Positions 13,918 through 14,252 of a DNA stretch of 14,252 nucleotides are shown here, piece by piece. A program made the translations under genes and the position numbers. Numbering within the stretch: position 1 is the stretch's first letter; every line of letters begins with the position of its first letter. The notes under the pieces were generated by a model. The model searched no databases and was not told where the DNA came from. It saw only the letters and a program-made list of their open reading frames with translations. The DNA is from Archangium sp. (GTDB lineage: Bacteria > Myxococcota > Myxococcia > Myxococcales > Myxococcaceae), in assembly GCA_016793585.1 (NCBI GenBank), contig JAEUJR010001162.1:1-14252 (forward strand). Reading direction: 5' to 3'.

Positions 13918-14252
13918 GGGCGGCAGTGGTAGCCCGCGACGCACTGCACGAAGTCGCGACCCATGTCGCCGAAGCGCCTGCCGATGTCGCAGCCGCGCCG
14001 CCATGCACGCTGTGGCCACTCGTCTGGCACGCCATGGCCAGACGGGGCGGGGCGCCGATGGCAGAACGTCGCCTGTGTTCGACCGTGGAGACCCGGCCAC
14101 GCTCTCGACTTCACCGCTGCGCGCCGTCTGGCGGAGCGACACCTCGTTGGCCGGCGTGGTGGTGAGCGGTGCAGTGACCGACGCGTCGCACGCGCGGCTG
14201 CTCTCGCACGTGCACTCACAGCTCGGCGCGTGGACCCCGGCGCGCGTCTGCA
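13914..14252 (-). pseudogene. Apparently frameshifted gene, partial at the right edge
   Basis: Coding character on the minus strand changes frame here. From the edge to about 14095 one frame has very high GC3, purine-rich first positions and a Cys-rich sequence (PSCECTCESSRACDASV, then TTTPANEVSLRQTARSGEV). From about 14075 to the stop at 13914 the next frame (+1) takes over, with ATFCHRRPAPSGHGVPDEW and a final GCDIGRRFGDMGRDFVQCV then AGYHCRP. Each frame turns arginine-rich or low in GC3 outside its part. Joining them near the GGG at 14092-14094 gives a continuous Cys-rich, probably exported protein whose TGA overlaps the RCC1 ATG as ATGA, normal operon geometry. A genuine pseudogene, a programmed shift or a base-call error would all look like this. 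A competing plus-strand reading from the ATG at 14003 is weaker. Confidence 0.4.

Noticed and set aside
13918..14142. RCC1 protein extended upstream as a single fusion
   Set aside because: An Arg-rich non-coding-like stretch separates the upstream Cys-rich part from MKNAFTF, which is a fresh signal sequence. A frameshifted separate gene explains the data better.
14003..14252. Plus-strand open frame from an ATG, running off the right edge
   Set aside because: It shares wobble positions with the minus-strand frame, so its high GC3 is not independent. Its first codon positions are less purine-rich and it does not explain the coding signal at 13914-14000. Not fully excluded.

Overview
The window is GC-rich, densely coding DNA from a bacterium that is most likely a member of the Myxococcota. 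The main evidence is the long surface protein at 9685-12246. It ends in a MYXO-CTERM-like sorting tail (Cys-Asp-Cys, a hydrophobic segment, then a run of arginines) after a long Asp-Ala-Gly repeat linker, a design typical of myxobacteria. Glycine-rich linkers after lipoprotein-like signals and very high GC at third codon positions fit the same assignment. I see no RNA gene, insertion sequence, integrase, phage gene or CRISPR array. There is no gene-free stretch longer than 300 bases, provided the damaged gene at the right edge is counted.

Left part (1-3639). A leucine-rich-repeat protein runs in from the left edge. It converges on a tightly coupled minus-strand operon that reads right to left: an AAA+ ATPase with a BCS1-like Walker B, a DJ-1/PfpI protein with the residues of isocyanide (isonitrile) hydratases, and a small exported protein. 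The three genes are joined by ATGA and TGATG overlaps. A 142-bp region holding two compact inverted repeats separates this operon from a divergent bacteriohemerythrin gene.

Middle (3640-9609). After the hemerythrin, on the plus strand, comes a large exported propeller protein that ends in a Y_Y_Y-like domain but carries no kinase. Its stop codon abuts that of a platelet-activating-factor-acetylhydrolase-like enzyme on the minus strand. Upstream of that enzyme lie a Tat-exported FAD-dependent oxidoreductase and a small lipoprotein. The lipoprotein and oxidoreductase genes overlap, and all three may form one transcription unit.

Right part (9610-14252). From a short divergent region containing a perfect 12-bp palindrome, the MYXO-CTERM protein gene runs rightward. 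It meets a minus-strand pair, an RCC1-repeat lipoprotein-like protein followed by a small lipocalin-like lipoprotein, again with abutting stop codons. The RCC1 gene contains a nine-base G tract. Upstream of it, up to the window edge, the coding signal sits in one minus frame and then in another, which suggests a frameshifted gene whose stop overlaps the RCC1 start.

Most products (nine of thirteen) appear to be exported or surface-associated. I find no recognised defence, secretion or biosynthetic system. The best leads are the ATPase/isocyanide-hydratase-like operon with its divergent control region, the frameshifted edge gene with the nearby G tract, and the propeller protein that has sensor architecture but no kinase.
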